This document shows, piece after piece, positions 1 to 8,240 of a DNA stretch of 32,538 bases. The position numbers were made by a program, and so were the translations under genes. This stretch comes from Gudongella sp051744365 (lineage in GTDB: Bacteria; Bacillota; Clostridia; Tissierellales; Tissierellaceae), in NCBI GenBank assembly GCA_051744365.1, contig JBNJCX010000020.1, forward strand, positions 1 through 32,538, read 5' to 3'. Positions within the stretch are counted from its first letter, which is position 1; every line of letters begins with the position of its first letter. Below the pieces are notes generated by a model. That model was not told where the DNA came from, did no database searches, and was given only the letters and a program-made list of their open reading frames with translations.

Positions 1-26
1 ATCAGTAAAATGTCCTTGTTTTTCAT
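1..26 (-). CDS. Possible 5' end of a leftward gene, cut by the window edge
   Basis: On the minus strand an ATG at 26 follows an AGGTGAT ribosome binding site (about 33-39), and a TATAAT box (48 to 43, minus strand) sits just upstream. Only eight codons (MKNKDILL) are inside the window, so no product can be named. The -35 match is poor, and the call rests on the ribosome binding site and the -10 box. Confidence 0.3.
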
Positions 27-246
27 TCAAATCACCTATTCAATTATACCCTATTTAGATGGGAATGCTCATCTTTCAGGTTACAGTTTCATTACAGAAT
101 ATATTAGGATGAGACAGATAAAAAAGGGACGACCTCGGTGATCAAATAAAATTTAAGTTCATCTTTAGTCAAGACTCTGCAATTTGTAAATATCTTCAGA
201 ACTTTAGATTAAGTCCGTATAATTAGAAAAAAATGGAATAGCACTG

Positions 247-276
247 TTGACCATGGGGAATGTGCAGTGATATTAT
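247..276 (+). promoter_or_regulatory. Sigma-A promoter for the first panB gene
   Basis: TTGACC (247-252) and TATTAT (271-276) are separated by 18 bases, each one mismatch from consensus. Transcription would begin near 283, giving a leader of about 107 bases before the ATG at 390. A second, weaker candidate is TTCAGA-17-TATAAT at 195-223. The rest of 1-389 holds no convincing gene. Confidence 0.5.
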
Positions 277-389
277 TAGTTTCATAAGAATATACATATA
301 TCAATGTGATAGATATAGAGCGTAATAAAACTTTAAGCAGAAAGACTATGAAATGTAATGAAAGCAGGGAAAATTTGAGGAGGGATAAA

Positions 390-1241
390 ATGGCAAAGAA
401 AAAGAGTATTTTAGATCTACACAAGATGAAAAAAAATGGTGAGAAAGTAAAATGGGTAACTGCATACGACTTTCCCATGGCATCATTTGCAGAACAAGCT
501 GGAATGGACATGATTCTAGTAGGGGATTCATTGGGTATGATAGTTCAAGGCCTTGATGGCACTGTGCCAGTAACCATGGATCAGTGTATCTACCACTCTC
601 AAATAGTAAGAAGAGGAGCTCCGAATACATTTGTTATTGGGGATATGCCTTTTGGATCCTACCAGGTTAATGAGGATGAAGCGGTAAAAAATGCAGTCAG
701 ATTCCTGAAGGAAGCAAATTGTGATGCCATAAAGTTGGAAGGTGGAGTCAGAGTTGCAAGCAAGATAAAAGCGATTTCTGATGCAGGAATTGTTGTTTTT
801 GGGCATATTGGATTGACACCTCAGAGTTCAGGACAAATGGGAGGATTTAAGGCTCAAGGATTACATGTGGACAGTGCCAGAGAAATTATAAAGGATGCTT
901 TGTCAGTACAGGAAGCAGGCGCTCTTGCAGTATTATTGGAAGGAATCCCACCTGAGTTGACTGAATTCATATCGAACACTTTGACTATTCCGGTATATGG
1001 AATCGGTGCTGGAGCACCATGCGACGGACAAGTTCTTGTATGTGGTGACTTGCTGGGTATGTTCCAAAATTTCACGCCCAAATTTGCTAAAAAATATACA
1101 AATCTTGCAGAAATTGTTGTCAGTGCATTCAAGGAATTCATTGAGGATGTGGATAGAGGAAACTTTCCTGAGGACAAGCACGTGTATCACATAAAGGATA
1201 GTGCAGAAGACTTCCAGAAGCTATTTGATGAATTCAAATAG
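390..1241 (+). CDS. panB: PanB-family hydroxymethyltransferase, copy 1
   Basis: 283-residue member of the ketopantoate hydroxymethyltransferase family, Mg-dependent TIM barrels that add a hydroxymethyl group from methylene-tetrahydrofolate to 3-methyl-2-oxobutanoate. The Mg ligands and catalytic residues of the family are visible: Asp46 (VGDS), Asp85 (GDMPF), Lys115 and Glu117 (KLEGG), His139 (GHIGLTPQS) and Glu184 (LLEGIPPEL). I chose ATG 390 because GAGGAGGG lies just upstream and the protein then starts MAKKKS like copy 2; an in-frame upstream ATG at 306 lacks a ribosome site. The gene has its own promoter and terminator, and no panC, panD or panE is nearby. It is about three quarters identical by eye to the copy at 18114. 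It shares with that copy a VCGD or ICGD segment where, as I recall, biosynthetic PanB usually has an HD pair. Family is sure; a pantothenate role is doubtful, and a catabolic retro-aldol role is my inference. Confidence 0.85.
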   Translation: MAKKKSILDLHKMKKNGEKVKWVTAYDFPMASFAEQAGMDMILVGDSLGMIVQGLDGTVPVTMDQCIYHSQIVRRGAPNTFVIGDMPFGSYQVNEDEAVKNAVRFLKEANCDAIKLEGGVRVASKIKAISDAGIVVFGHIGLTPQSSGQMGGFKAQGLHVDSAREIIKDALSVQEAGALAVLLEGIPPELTEFISNTLTIPVYGIGAGAPCDGQVLVCGDLLGMFQNFTPKFAKKYTNLAEIVVSAFKEFIEDVDRGNFPEDKHVYHIKDSAEDFQKLFDEFK

Positions 1242-1407
1242 ACTGGCATAGAGGAAGAGCCGACAAATGTGTGGTCTTAACATTGGAGTAGCATCCAGTC
1301 CTTAAGATGTTGAGGGAATATTCCCATCAGCTGATTATTCATCGAATGAAAAGGTTGAAGGTTACGAGGTAGATCAATTATAAACAGTCCCCTTAATATA
1401 TTTAATA

Positions 1408-1453
1408 AAAACTCACTGCTATCTCTCAATAAAAAAAGATAACAGTGAGTTTT
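1408..1453 (+). terminator. Hairpin terminator after the first panB gene
   Basis: A 17-base arm (1408-1424) pairs with 1437-1453 with one mismatch around a 12-base A-rich loop, and the second arm ends in TTTT. It lies in the 308-base gap between panB copy 1 and the hydroxyacid dehydrogenase. The rest of that gap shows no credible gene. Confidence 0.6.
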
Positions 1454-1508
1454 GAGCATTATCTTAGATGTGAAAACATGGTATGATAATTCTATCAATA
1501 TAATTTCG

Positions 1509-1517
1509 TGATATAAT
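1509..1517 (+). promoter_or_regulatory. Extended -10 promoter for the hydroxyacid dehydrogenase block
   Basis: TGATATAAT at 1509-1517 fits an extended -10 element (TGn followed by TATAAT). A second TATAAT is at 1499-1504. Neither has a good -35 box. The leader would be about 25 bases, ending in an AAGGAGGT ribosome binding site before ATG 1550. Confidence 0.45.
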
Positions 1518-1549
1518 AATTATTAAGATTATTAAAAAGGAGGTAGACT

Positions 1550-2572
1550 ATGGACTACAATGAAATCAGGAAAAACGCGAAGGCGATACTTTCACCCCTT
1601 TGCCTTGTGTGCAAGGAGTGCAACGGAGTAGCATGCAGAGGCTGGGTTCCGGGAGTTGGGGCTAAGGGGACTGGAAACAGCTTTATCAGAAACTATGATT
1701 ACCTGCATAAGGTGAAGGTTGTAATGGACATGATATACAAGGAAGAAGGACAGGATACATCAATCAGTCTTTTCGGCAAGGAGTTCTCGGCACCAATCTT
1801 TGTGGCACCTATTGGTGGAATGGACATAAACTACGGTGGGAAGATTGCTGAGGGTGAGTATCACAGAAGGACCCTTATAGGAGCTAAGAATGCTGGAATA
1901 GCAGCATTTACAGGAGATGGAGCAAACGATACATATTTCAATGAGCCCCTTGTACCCCTTGGAGAGGTTGAGGGCTGGGGAATACCAACACTGAAGCCAT
2001 GGGCAGTGGAAAAGGTATTTGAGAAGATAAAGATAGTTGAGGAATTAAATGTAATGGCATTTGCAATGGATATAGACTCCGCAGGCCTTGTACATCTTGC
2101 AAAATCAGGGAAACCTGTTTTTACAAAGACTGTGGGCGATCTAAGGGAGATAGTCCAGTCTACAAAACTGCCATTTATCATAAAAGGCATCATGTCTGCG
2201 GAAGGTGCAATAAAAGCAGCGGACTCAGGAGCCTATGGAATTGTGGTTTCAAATCACGGGGGAAGGGTTCTTGACAATACACCTGCAACCACGGAGGTTC
2301 TTCCTGAAATCAGGGAAGCTGTGGGCGACAGAATCAAGATATTCGTGGACGGAGGAATACGAACAGGAGCAGATGTCTTCAAGGCAATTGCCCTAGGAGC
2401 AGATGCAGTCCTTATCGGAAGGACATTCACAATTATGGCCATTGGCGGCGGAGCAGAGGGAGTTCAGCTGCATGCCGAAAAGCTAACTGCAGAATTGAAG
2501 GACACAATGCTTATGACAGGATGCAAGGGTATTTCTGATATCACAAAGGACAAGATAGTAATGCCGAAATAA
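1550..2572 (+). CDS. FMN-dependent alpha-hydroxy-acid oxidizing protein
   Basis: 340-residue member of the lactate/glycolate oxidase family, which oxidises a 2-hydroxy acid to a 2-oxo acid with FMN. Visible family marks are the catalytic His236 and Arg239 in SNHGGR, Lys212 (FIIKG), and the FMN-phosphate region DGGIRTGADVFKA starting at residue 267, followed by GADAVLIGR. The N-terminus carries four cysteines (18, 21, 24, 29; spacing C-x2-C-x2-C-x4-C), absent from classical aerobic oxidases and possibly a metal or Fe-S site. In an anaerobe it may pass electrons to a carrier rather than to oxygen; that is inference. It opens a rightward block with the AEC carrier, radical SAM maturase and tautomerase. 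Substrate unknown. Start fixed by AAGGAGGT seven bases upstream. Confidence 0.85.
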   Translation: MDYNEIRKNAKAILSPLCLVCKECNGVACRGWVPGVGAKGTGNSFIRNYDYLHKVKVVMDMIYKEEGQDTSISLFGKEFSAPIFVAPIGGMDINYGGKIAEGEYHRRTLIGAKNAGIAAFTGDGANDTYFNEPLVPLGEVEGWGIPTLKPWAVEKVFEKIKIVEELNVMAFAMDIDSAGLVHLAKSGKPVFTKTVGDLREIVQSTKLPFIIKGIMSAEGAIKAADSGAYGIVVSNHGGRVLDNTPATTEVLPEIREAVGDRIKIFVDGGIRTGADVFKAIALGADAVLIGRTFTIMAIGGGAEGVQLHAEKLTAELKDTMLMTGCKGISDITKDKIVMPK

Positions 2573-2579
2573 GAAATTG

Positions 2580-2598
2580 GGCGCAGCTAGGCTGCGCC
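2580..2598 (+). other. Intercistronic GC-rich hairpin
   Basis: GGCGCAGC and GCTGCGCC form a perfect 8-bp stem with a three-base loop in the 50-base gap before the AEC carrier. No T-run follows, so it may be an mRNA-stability or attenuation element rather than a full terminator. Confidence 0.45.
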
Positions 2599-2622
2599 TG
2601 GACTATATATTGGAGAGAGTTT

Positions 2623-3549
2623 ATGGATTATTTTTTTTACACATTTTTTAATATAATATTTCCACTTTTTATAACCGTATTTGCAGGTTATGTTATGAAA
2701 TCAATATTTCCTATAGATCTAAAAAGCCTTGTAAAGATTCAGTTGTATCTACTTATTCCGGCAATACTTTTCGTCAAGGTATATGAAAGTGATCTAAACG
2801 GAGAAATTGTCAGTTCAGTAGTCTTAACCACAGCTTTTGTTATGTCTTCAATTTATGTAATCTCTTTTGTAATTGCCAAATTAAGAGGCTATTCATCTGA
2901 TGATACAAGTGTCTTTATCAATTCAACTACATTTTTCAATGCTGGAAATTTAAGTCTCCCACTGATGCAGCTACTTTATTCAAATCCCATTGCAGTATCA
3001 ATCCAGGCTATTATTATGATAGTTCACAATGTGGCATTCTTTACTATAGGAATGTTCACTGCGGGAAACAGTAGCGGCAATGCAAAGCATGCCCTTGGAT
3101 ATGTTTTTCGCATGCCCTTTATTTATGCAATGATTGCAGGTATAATATTAAAAAGGCTTGATGTTTCGATTTGGAATCCTTTGTGGCAATCTCTTAATCT
3201 TATGACTACAACTTATATGGGGATAGCCTTAATCACATTGGGAGCTCAGTTAAGAGAGACCAGCTTCAGCCTAGGAAATACGAGATTGTATTTATCAAAT
3301 ATAATCAGACTGCTTGTTGCCCCTATGATTGGTTTTGGAGTTGTTACACTACTGGGAATCCAGGGAATAACAGCGCAGGTACTCGTTATAGCCATGGCAG
3401 CACCTACTGCTGTCAATGTTGCAATTATATCCATGGAGTTGGACAACAGCCCCGAATTTGCGTCCCAGGCTGTATTGACATCTACTGTTTTGAGCTCAGT
3501 TACATTGACTTTGACGATACTTTTGGTACAGACCGTAATACCTCTTTAA
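2623..3549 (+). CDS. AEC-family transporter (auxin efflux carrier fold)
   Basis: 308 residues and almost entirely hydrophobic, with about ten predicted membrane segments. The arrangement fits AEC-family carriers: the N-terminal FPLFITVFAGYVMK segment, a mid-protein FFNAGNLSLPL loop, and the C-terminal APTAVNVAIISMEL segment that breaks a helix. Bacterial members move organic acids such as malate or malonate, or amino acids. Here it follows an alpha-hydroxy-acid dehydrogenase by 50 bases and precedes a tungsten-enzyme maturase by 29 bases, which suggests export or exchange of an organic acid. Start at ATG 2623 after GGAGAGAG. The substrate cannot be read from sequence. Confidence 0.8.
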   Translation: MDYFFYTFFNIIFPLFITVFAGYVMKSIFPIDLKSLVKIQLYLLIPAILFVKVYESDLNGEIVSSVVLTTAFVMSSIYVISFVIAKLRGYSSDDTSVFINSTTFFNAGNLSLPLMQLLYSNPIAVSIQAIIMIVHNVAFFTIGMFTAGNSSGNAKHALGYVFRMPFIYAMIAGIILKRLDVSIWNPLWQSLNLMTTTYMGIALITLGAQLRETSFSLGNTRLYLSNIIRLLVAPMIGFGVVTLLGIQGITAQVLVIAMAAPTAVNVAIISMELDNSPEFASQAVLTSTVLSSVTLTLTILLVQTVIPL

Positions 3550-3578
3550 TACATAGGCGATTTAGGAAGGATGAAAAA

Positions 3579-4853
3579 ATGAAGAACCATCTATATATTG
3601 AAAAGAACGAAGATGGGTCCCTTAATATACCTAAAAGTGCAATGGATAATGAACATCAGGGAAGGCATGGGGAATACATTTTCTATGAGGAGAACGGAAA
3701 GCTGATACTGGCTCCTTCAATACACTCTGTGCAGAGACTCTATATTGAGCCCACTGCAGCCTGCAATCTAAACTGCGTTACCTGTATACGAAAGACCTGG
3801 ACTGAAGAGATGGGCTCCATGAAAAGAGATGAATTTGACAAGCTCCTATTGGACATCGAGGAAATAGAGACTCTGGATTCAGTTATGTTTGGAGGCTTTG
3901 GAGAGCCCACACACCATCCTGACATCTACTATATGATTAAGAGCATCTCAGACCTTGGAATAAGGACTGAAATGACGACAAACGGGACTAAACTAACGGA
4001 GAAGAATATTATGAAGCTTATGGAATCCGGATTGAAGAATCTGTGGGTTTCAGTTGACAGCATGGAAATAGATAAATTCAACGAAATCAGGGAAGGTGCA
4101 GACTTTGCACAGGTGTTTGACAATCTTATGACTCTTAAGAGGCTCAACAGGGGAAAAAACAAGAAGCTTACCCTTGGAATAGCCTTTGTTGTAACAAAGG
4201 ATAATGCAGAGGACCTTTCAAGACTCAAGAGCTTTGCAACCAAGATGTGGGCAGAGAAGATTTCAGTAAGCAACGTCATCCCCTACGACCAGGAGATGGA
4301 AGACAAGATGCTCTGTAAAAAGACTCTATTTAAGCCACTTGCATATAGAACTCAGGATGTGATAAGAAAGGGCACAAAAGAGGTAATGATTCCTGAAATC
4401 AGCCTTCCGAGAATAGACTACAACAACTACACAAAGGAAGGTCTTTACGATATACATGCATCAATGATGAAGACAAAAACCCTTGGGGAGGACTTCAGGG
4501 AGTACAATGACTATTGCCGGTTTGTAAATGAGGGGATGGTATTTGTCAGATGGGATGGAGAGGTGGCTCCGTGCATGGGACTTCTACACTCCTACACCAC
4601 ATTCCTTAACGGCAACAAGAGGCTAATGAAGGAGCATACCTTTGGGAATATCAAGGATAAATCCTTAAAGGAAATATGGGAACAGGAGGAATACAGGGAA
4701 TTTAGACAGAAGGTCTACGACTTCGAATTTTCACCATGCGTACTTTGCGGAGGCTGTGAGGACGTGGACAGCAATGACAAGGACTGTCTGTCAAATACAT
4801 TCCCCGCATGTGGAGGATGTCTTTGGGCGCAGGGAGTAATCCAGTGCCCGTAA
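3579..4853 (+). CDS. Radical SAM maturase for tungsten-cofactor oxidoreductase
   Basis: 424-residue radical SAM protein. The SAM cluster motif C-x3-C-x2-C is at Cys62, Cys66 and Cys69, followed by MFGGFGEP (the GGE region) and TTNGT. The C-terminus is a cysteine-rich SPASM-like domain starting near CRFVNEG and ending in CVLCGGCEDVDSN, FPACGGCLWAQG and a terminal QCP. That tail is typical of the tungsten cofactor oxidoreductase radical SAM maturase family, whose members accompany aldehyde:ferredoxin oxidoreductases. The matching oxidoreductase is not adjacent; the only AOR in the window is at 9993, about 5 kb downstream and beyond the serine dehydratase genes. Start ATG 3579 follows AGGAAGGA. 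Family assignment is firm; the exact cofactor modification is not known to me. Confidence 0.88.
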   Translation: MKNHLYIEKNEDGSLNIPKSAMDNEHQGRHGEYIFYEENGKLILAPSIHSVQRLYIEPTAACNLNCVTCIRKTWTEEMGSMKRDEFDKLLLDIEEIETLDSVMFGGFGEPTHHPDIYYMIKSISDLGIRTEMTTNGTKLTEKNIMKLMESGLKNLWVSVDSMEIDKFNEIREGADFAQVFDNLMTLKRLNRGKNKKLTLGIAFVVTKDNAEDLSRLKSFATKMWAEKISVSNVIPYDQEMEDKMLCKKTLFKPLAYRTQDVIRKGTKEVMIPEISLPRIDYNNYTKEGLYDIHASMMKTKTLGEDFREYNDYCRFVNEGMVFVRWDGEVAPCMGLLHSYTTFLNGNKRLMKEHTFGNIKDKSLKEIWEQEEYREFRQKVYDFEFSPCVLCGGCEDVDSNDKDCLSNTFPACGGCLWAQGVIQCP

Positions 4854-4887
4854 TAAGATAAATATATAATCTAAAGGAGGAATGGTT

Positions 4888-5073
4888 ATGCCAATTATCC
4901 AGGTTGAAATGCTTAAGGGTAGGACTGTAGAGCAAAAGAGGGCCATGGCAGAGAAGGTAACAGACGCACTGGTTGAAACAGTGGATTGCAAGAGGGATGC
5001 TGTAAGGATCATTATCAGAGAAATGGAAGACGAGAACTTTGCTAAGGGAGGAGTCCTGAAATCAGACATGTAA
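4888..5073 (+). CDS. 4-oxalocrotonate tautomerase family enzyme
   Basis: 61-residue tautomerase that would interconvert enol and keto forms of a 2-oxo acid using its N-terminal proline. I chose ATG 4888 over ATG 4882 for two reasons: AAAGGAGG then has a seven-base spacing, and removal of Met exposes the required Pro1. Counting from that proline, Arg11, Arg39 and Phe50 (the residues known from the founding enzyme) are all present, so the active site looks complete. It is 34 bases after the radical SAM maturase and immediately before a strong terminator, so it closes that transcript. The substrate is unknown; an oxo or enol acid made by the neighbouring hydroxyacid dehydrogenase is a reasonable guess. 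Confidence 0.88.
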   Translation: MPIIQVEMLKGRTVEQKRAMAEKVTDALVETVDCKRDAVRIIIREMEDENFAKGGVLKSDM

Positions 5074-5119
5074 ACAGAAAAGACTACTGTGGAGGATTGC
5101 ACAGTAGTCTTTTCTGTTT
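5072..5119 (+). terminator. Perfect 20-bp stem terminator
   Basis: Arms 5072-5091 and 5100-5119 are exact reverse complements around an eight-base loop, with an A-rich and a T-rich side, overlapping the stop codon of the tautomerase. It ends the block begun at 1550 and separates it from the TRAP genes. Confidence 0.85.
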
Positions 5120-5181
5120 AAGGGAAGAGTGGAAACTTTCATTTGATTTATAAACCATAGTGAATTAGAATTAAGGTTGAA

Positions 5182-5187
5182 TATAAT
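5182..5187 (+). promoter_or_regulatory. Possible -10 box for the first TRAP operon
   Basis: TATAAT at 5182-5187 lies 16 bases before ATG 5204, downstream of the terminator at 5072-5119, so the TRAP genes probably have their own start of transcription. No convincing -35 box is present at the proper distance. Confidence 0.3.
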
Positions 5188-5203
5188 AGAGCAGGTGTGA
5201 AAG

Positions 5204-7210
5204 ATGGACAAGGACAATGATTACCTTGAATCAATTTCAAATATGAGCCATGAGGAGCTTCTGCAGCGAGAAAGCGAAGCCCATCACATTGTGGAGGATG
5301 TTGACAAACAGAGCAGGACCAGAACCTATAGGGGAACATGGGCTAGGATCATTACCTTCATGTCAGTTCTTTGGGTCATTTTTCAGCTCTACTTCACAAC
5401 ATTGGGAACCATGGAGGCGATTAGCTTCAGGGCAATACATGCATCAGTATTGCTCTTGTTTGCATTCCTGCTTTATCCGGTAAACAAGAATGAAAACAGG
5501 AACAGAAGCAGACCTGCATTGCTTGATTTTATGCTCATTGGCATTAATATTCTGGTGTTTTCATACTTTGTAATAAATTACAACAGGATAGCCATGACAG
5601 GAGGATTTGTTACGGATTTTGAAAACATTGTTGGCCTTGTCGCAATTATACTTGTATTTCTTGCGGCATGGAGAGCGGCGGGAGGTCTTGTGTGGCTTTC
5701 CCTAGTCTTTATTCTATATAATTTCCTGGGAAGAATGATTCCTGGAACCCTTGGACATGGAGGATTTTCTCTTTCAAGGATAACAGGGCACATGTTCTGG
5801 GGAAGTCAGGGAATATTCGGAAGTGGAATAGGAGTAGCTGCAACATATATATTCGTATTTATCCTCTTTGGAGCATTTCTGAATTCAAGCGGCTTTAGCA
5901 GACTTGTAAACAACCTGTCATTGTCCCTTGTGGGAAGGACTGCTGGAGGTCCTGCCAAGGTGTCCGTTGTTGTATCCGGATTCCTTGGAATGATCAATGG
6001 TTCGGCGGTAGCAAATGTTGCAACCACTGGAATAGTAACTATACCCATGATGAAGGATGCCGGATACAAGAAGGAATTTGCAGCGGGAGTTGAGGCAGCT
6101 GCATCCACTGGAGGACAGTTTCTTCCTCCCGTGATGGGAGCTGTAGCCTTTCTTATGGCAGAATATATAGGTGAATCATACGCAGTGGTTGCCCTTGCAG
6201 CAGCAGTGCCTGCAGTCCTGTATTATTTCGGACTCCTTATGGCTGTGCATTTTGAGGCAAAGAGGATGGGCTTGAAGGGGCTTGATAGGGGAAATATCCC
6301 GGATGCCTGGGAGGTGCTTAAAAATCAAGGGCATCTTATGGCGCCACTGGTTTCACTTCTGGGCTTGATGGTTCTTGGTTACACCCCTCTTTATGCCTGC
6401 GTGGTATCCATATTTGTGGTAATTGCATCAAGCTGGATAAGAAGGCATACAAGGATGGGCCCAAGAGCGATAATAAAGGCATGTGAGGATGGGGTAAGAG
6501 GTGTTATCAGCGTAGGAGTAAGCTGTGTTATAATAGGAATTATCGTAGGTACGGTTTCGCTTACAGGACTGGGCCTTAAATTTGGATATCTGATGCTAAA
6601 GGTGGTAGGTCCTGGAGAGCTAATCAAGGCTGGAGTCATGGTGGCAATTATGAGCATTATCCTTGGAATGGGAGTGCCTGGAATAGCAGCATATGTTATA
6701 GTAACGGCAGTTGCAGTACCTGTAATGGTCCAGGTTGGCGCGATTCCCCTGGCTGCACATCTGTTCTGTCTGATCTATGCCTCGCTGTCAAATATCACAC
6801 CACCTGTGGCAATGTCTGTTTATGTCGCTTCGGGAATAGCGGATTCAGATTTCAAGAAGACTGGAATACAGGCAGTGCTGGTGGGGCTATCAGGATTTCT
6901 GCTGCCGTTCTTCTTTCTGGTAAATCCAATACTCCTTCTTGGGGCAGCCCCTGAGGGCACGGGAATAATCCAGACGGTTATAGCAATATCCGGTGCAGCT
7001 CTTGGAATATACTTTCTGGCATCGGGAACTCAAGGGTGGTATATTAGAAGAAGCGGAATAATTGAAAGGATAGCATCAGTACTTATTGGTCTGCTATTAA
7101 TTCACCCGGCAGGAGGAACAGATGCTGCAGGAGTTGGAATTGCAGTACTCTTGACGGTGTATCAGCTATACAGAAACAAAGGTGACAAGGAAATGGCCAT
7201 ACATACCTAA
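5204..7210 (+). CDS. TRAP transporter fused permease (TAXI type), copy 1
   Basis: 668-residue membrane protein joining the small (DctQ-like) and large (DctM-like) subunits of a TRAP transporter, the layout typical of TAXI-type systems. An N-terminal cytoplasmic stretch of about 45 residues is followed by several membrane segments, then the DctM part with the conserved GGPAKVSVVVSGFLGMING region, SAVANVATTG, AAASTGGQFLPPVMG and a later NITPPVAMSVYVASG. TRAP systems import organic acids using a sodium or proton gradient. The cognate binding protein starts 27 bases downstream. Start ATG 5204 follows AGGTGTGAAAG. The substrate is unknown; the neighbourhood suggests a hydroxy or oxo acid. Confidence 0.92.
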   Translation: MDKDNDYLESISNMSHEELLQRESEAHHIVEDVDKQSRTRTYRGTWARIITFMSVLWVIFQLYFTTLGTMEAISFRAIHASVLLLFAFLLYPVNKNENRNRSRPALLDFMLIGINILVFSYFVINYNRIAMTGGFVTDFENIVGLVAIILVFLAAWRAAGGLVWLSLVFILYNFLGRMIPGTLGHGGFSLSRITGHMFWGSQGIFGSGIGVAATYIFVFILFGAFLNSSGFSRLVNNLSLSLVGRTAGGPAKVSVVVSGFLGMINGSAVANVATTGIVTIPMMKDAGYKKEFAAGVEAAASTGGQFLPPVMGAVAFLMAEYIGESYAVVALAAAVPAVLYYFGLLMAVHFEAKRMGLKGLDRGNIPDAWEVLKNQGHLMAPLVSLLGLMVLGYTPLYACVVSIFVVIASSWIRRHTRMGPRAIIKACEDGVRGVISVGVSCVIIGIIVGTVSLTGLGLKFGYLMLKVVGPGELIKAGVMVAIMSIILGMGVPGIAAYVIVTAVAVPVMVQVGAIPLAAHLFCLIYASLSNITPPVAMSVYVASGIADSDFKKTGIQAVLVGLSGFLLPFFFLVNPILLLGAAPEGTGIIQTVIAISGAALGIYFLASGTQGWYIRRSGIIERIASVLIGLLLIHPAGGTDAAGVGIAVLLTVYQLYRNKGDKEMAIHT

Positions 7211-7237
7211 TATATATAGTTTAGAGAGGAGATTCAT

Positions 7238-8209
7238 ATGAAGAGAGTTTTAGCACTAGTTGTTTCGGTTGCCCTGACATTAAGCATTATGGTCGGCTGC
7301 AGCATGGAGGGAGAGAGCGAGACAACATATCTTAAATTTCCCACAGCATCCACTACAGGGGCAATTTATCCAATAGGCGCAGCAATAGCAAACCTTTGGA
7401 ATGAAAACATCGATGGACTTAATGTTTCCGTTGAGGCATCAAACGGAGGTGTCCAGAACCTGGGTCTTGTTGCACAGAGAGAGGCGCAGATCGGCGTGGC
7501 TGTAACAAACATAATCACAGAGCAGAAGAACGGAACGGGAGTCTTTGAAGGCAACCAATACGATGGAATAAGGATATTGACTGCATTGTACTCAAACTAC
7601 AACCAGGTAGTTGTTTCAGAGGATTCGGGGATTGAGACCCTCAGAGATATAAAGGGCAAGGTATTTGCTCCCGGAGCACCTGGCAGTACGCCTGAGGTGG
7701 AATCAAATATTCACCTTACAGCAGCAGGAGTCAAGTATCCGGATGACTTTAATCCTCAGTTTGTAGGCTTTACAGAATCAATTGACCTTATAAGGAACAA
7801 GCAGCTAGATGGAGCCTGGATTCAGGCTGGAATCCCCACATCAGCTGTGTCAGAAATAATTTCAACAGCAGGTGGAAAGCTTATATCAATCGATGAGGAT
7901 GTAATAGAGCAGCTTACAGAGGAGTACCCCTGGTACAACAGGGATATAATCCCAGCCGGGACATATGAGGGTCAGGATGAGGATGTTATGACTACAAGCA
8001 TTGTAATAACAATATTTGTGGATGAAAGCCTGCCTGAGGAGACCGCATATCAGATGACAAAGGTATTCTGGGAAAATGTTGAATCCCTTGCAAGCACCCA
8101 CAATGCAATAAGGGGACTTCAGCTTCAAGATGGAGTAGAGAACCTCGCGGGGCTTCCTCTACACGAGGGCTCAGAGAGATATTACAAGGAAATGGGAATA
8201 TTGGACTAA
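7238..8209 (+). CDS. TAXI-family TRAP solute-binding lipoprotein, copy 1
   Basis: 323 residues. A signal peptide with the lipobox MVGC puts the lipidated cysteine at residue 21, so this is a membrane-anchored extracytoplasmic receptor. The start of the mature domain (FPTASTTGAIYPIGAAIANLW) and the EASNGGVQNL and GAPGSTPEV regions match TAXI receptors, which deliver substrates such as glutamate or other organic acids to fused TRAP permeases. It is translated from ATG 7238 after GAGAGGAG and follows its permease; in the second system (12051-15104) the order is receptor first. It ends 18 bases before the convergent sdaAA gene at a shared terminator. Confidence 0.92.
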   Translation: MKRVLALVVSVALTLSIMVGCSMEGESETTYLKFPTASTTGAIYPIGAAIANLWNENIDGLNVSVEASNGGVQNLGLVAQREAQIGVAVTNIITEQKNGTGVFEGNQYDGIRILTALYSNYNQVVVSEDSGIETLRDIKGKVFAPGAPGSTPEVESNIHLTAAGVKYPDDFNPQFVGFTESIDLIRNKQLDGAWIQAGIPTSAVSEIISTAGGKLISIDEDVIEQLTEEYPWYNRDIIPAGTYEGQDEDVMTTSIVITIFVDESLPEETAYQMTKVFWENVESLASTHNAIRGLQLQDGVENLAGLPLHEGSERYYKEMGILD

Positions 8210-8212
8210 CAA

Positions 8213-8240
8213 AAAAACTCCTGAAGCTACAGGAGTTTTT
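8213..8240. terminator. Bidirectional terminator between the TAXI receptor and sdaAA
   Basis: AAAAACTCCTG and CAGGAGTTTTT form a perfect 11-bp stem with a six-base loop, with A-run and T-run on either side, so it can serve both convergent genes. The last codons and stop of sdaAA (8227) lie inside it. Confidence 0.85.

Noticed and set aside
306..389. N-terminal extension of 28 residues on PanB copy 1
   Set aside because: No ribosome site precedes ATG 306, the extension is charged and unlike any PanB, and ATG 390 has a strong site and matches copy 2.
283..389. Riboswitch in the leader of panB copy 1
   Set aside because: I see no conserved riboswitch core or terminator/antiterminator pair in the leader.
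1277..1498. Minus-strand reading frame of 73 codons in the gap after panB copy 1
   Set aside because: It runs through the terminator hairpin, has no ribosome site and resembles no family I recognise.
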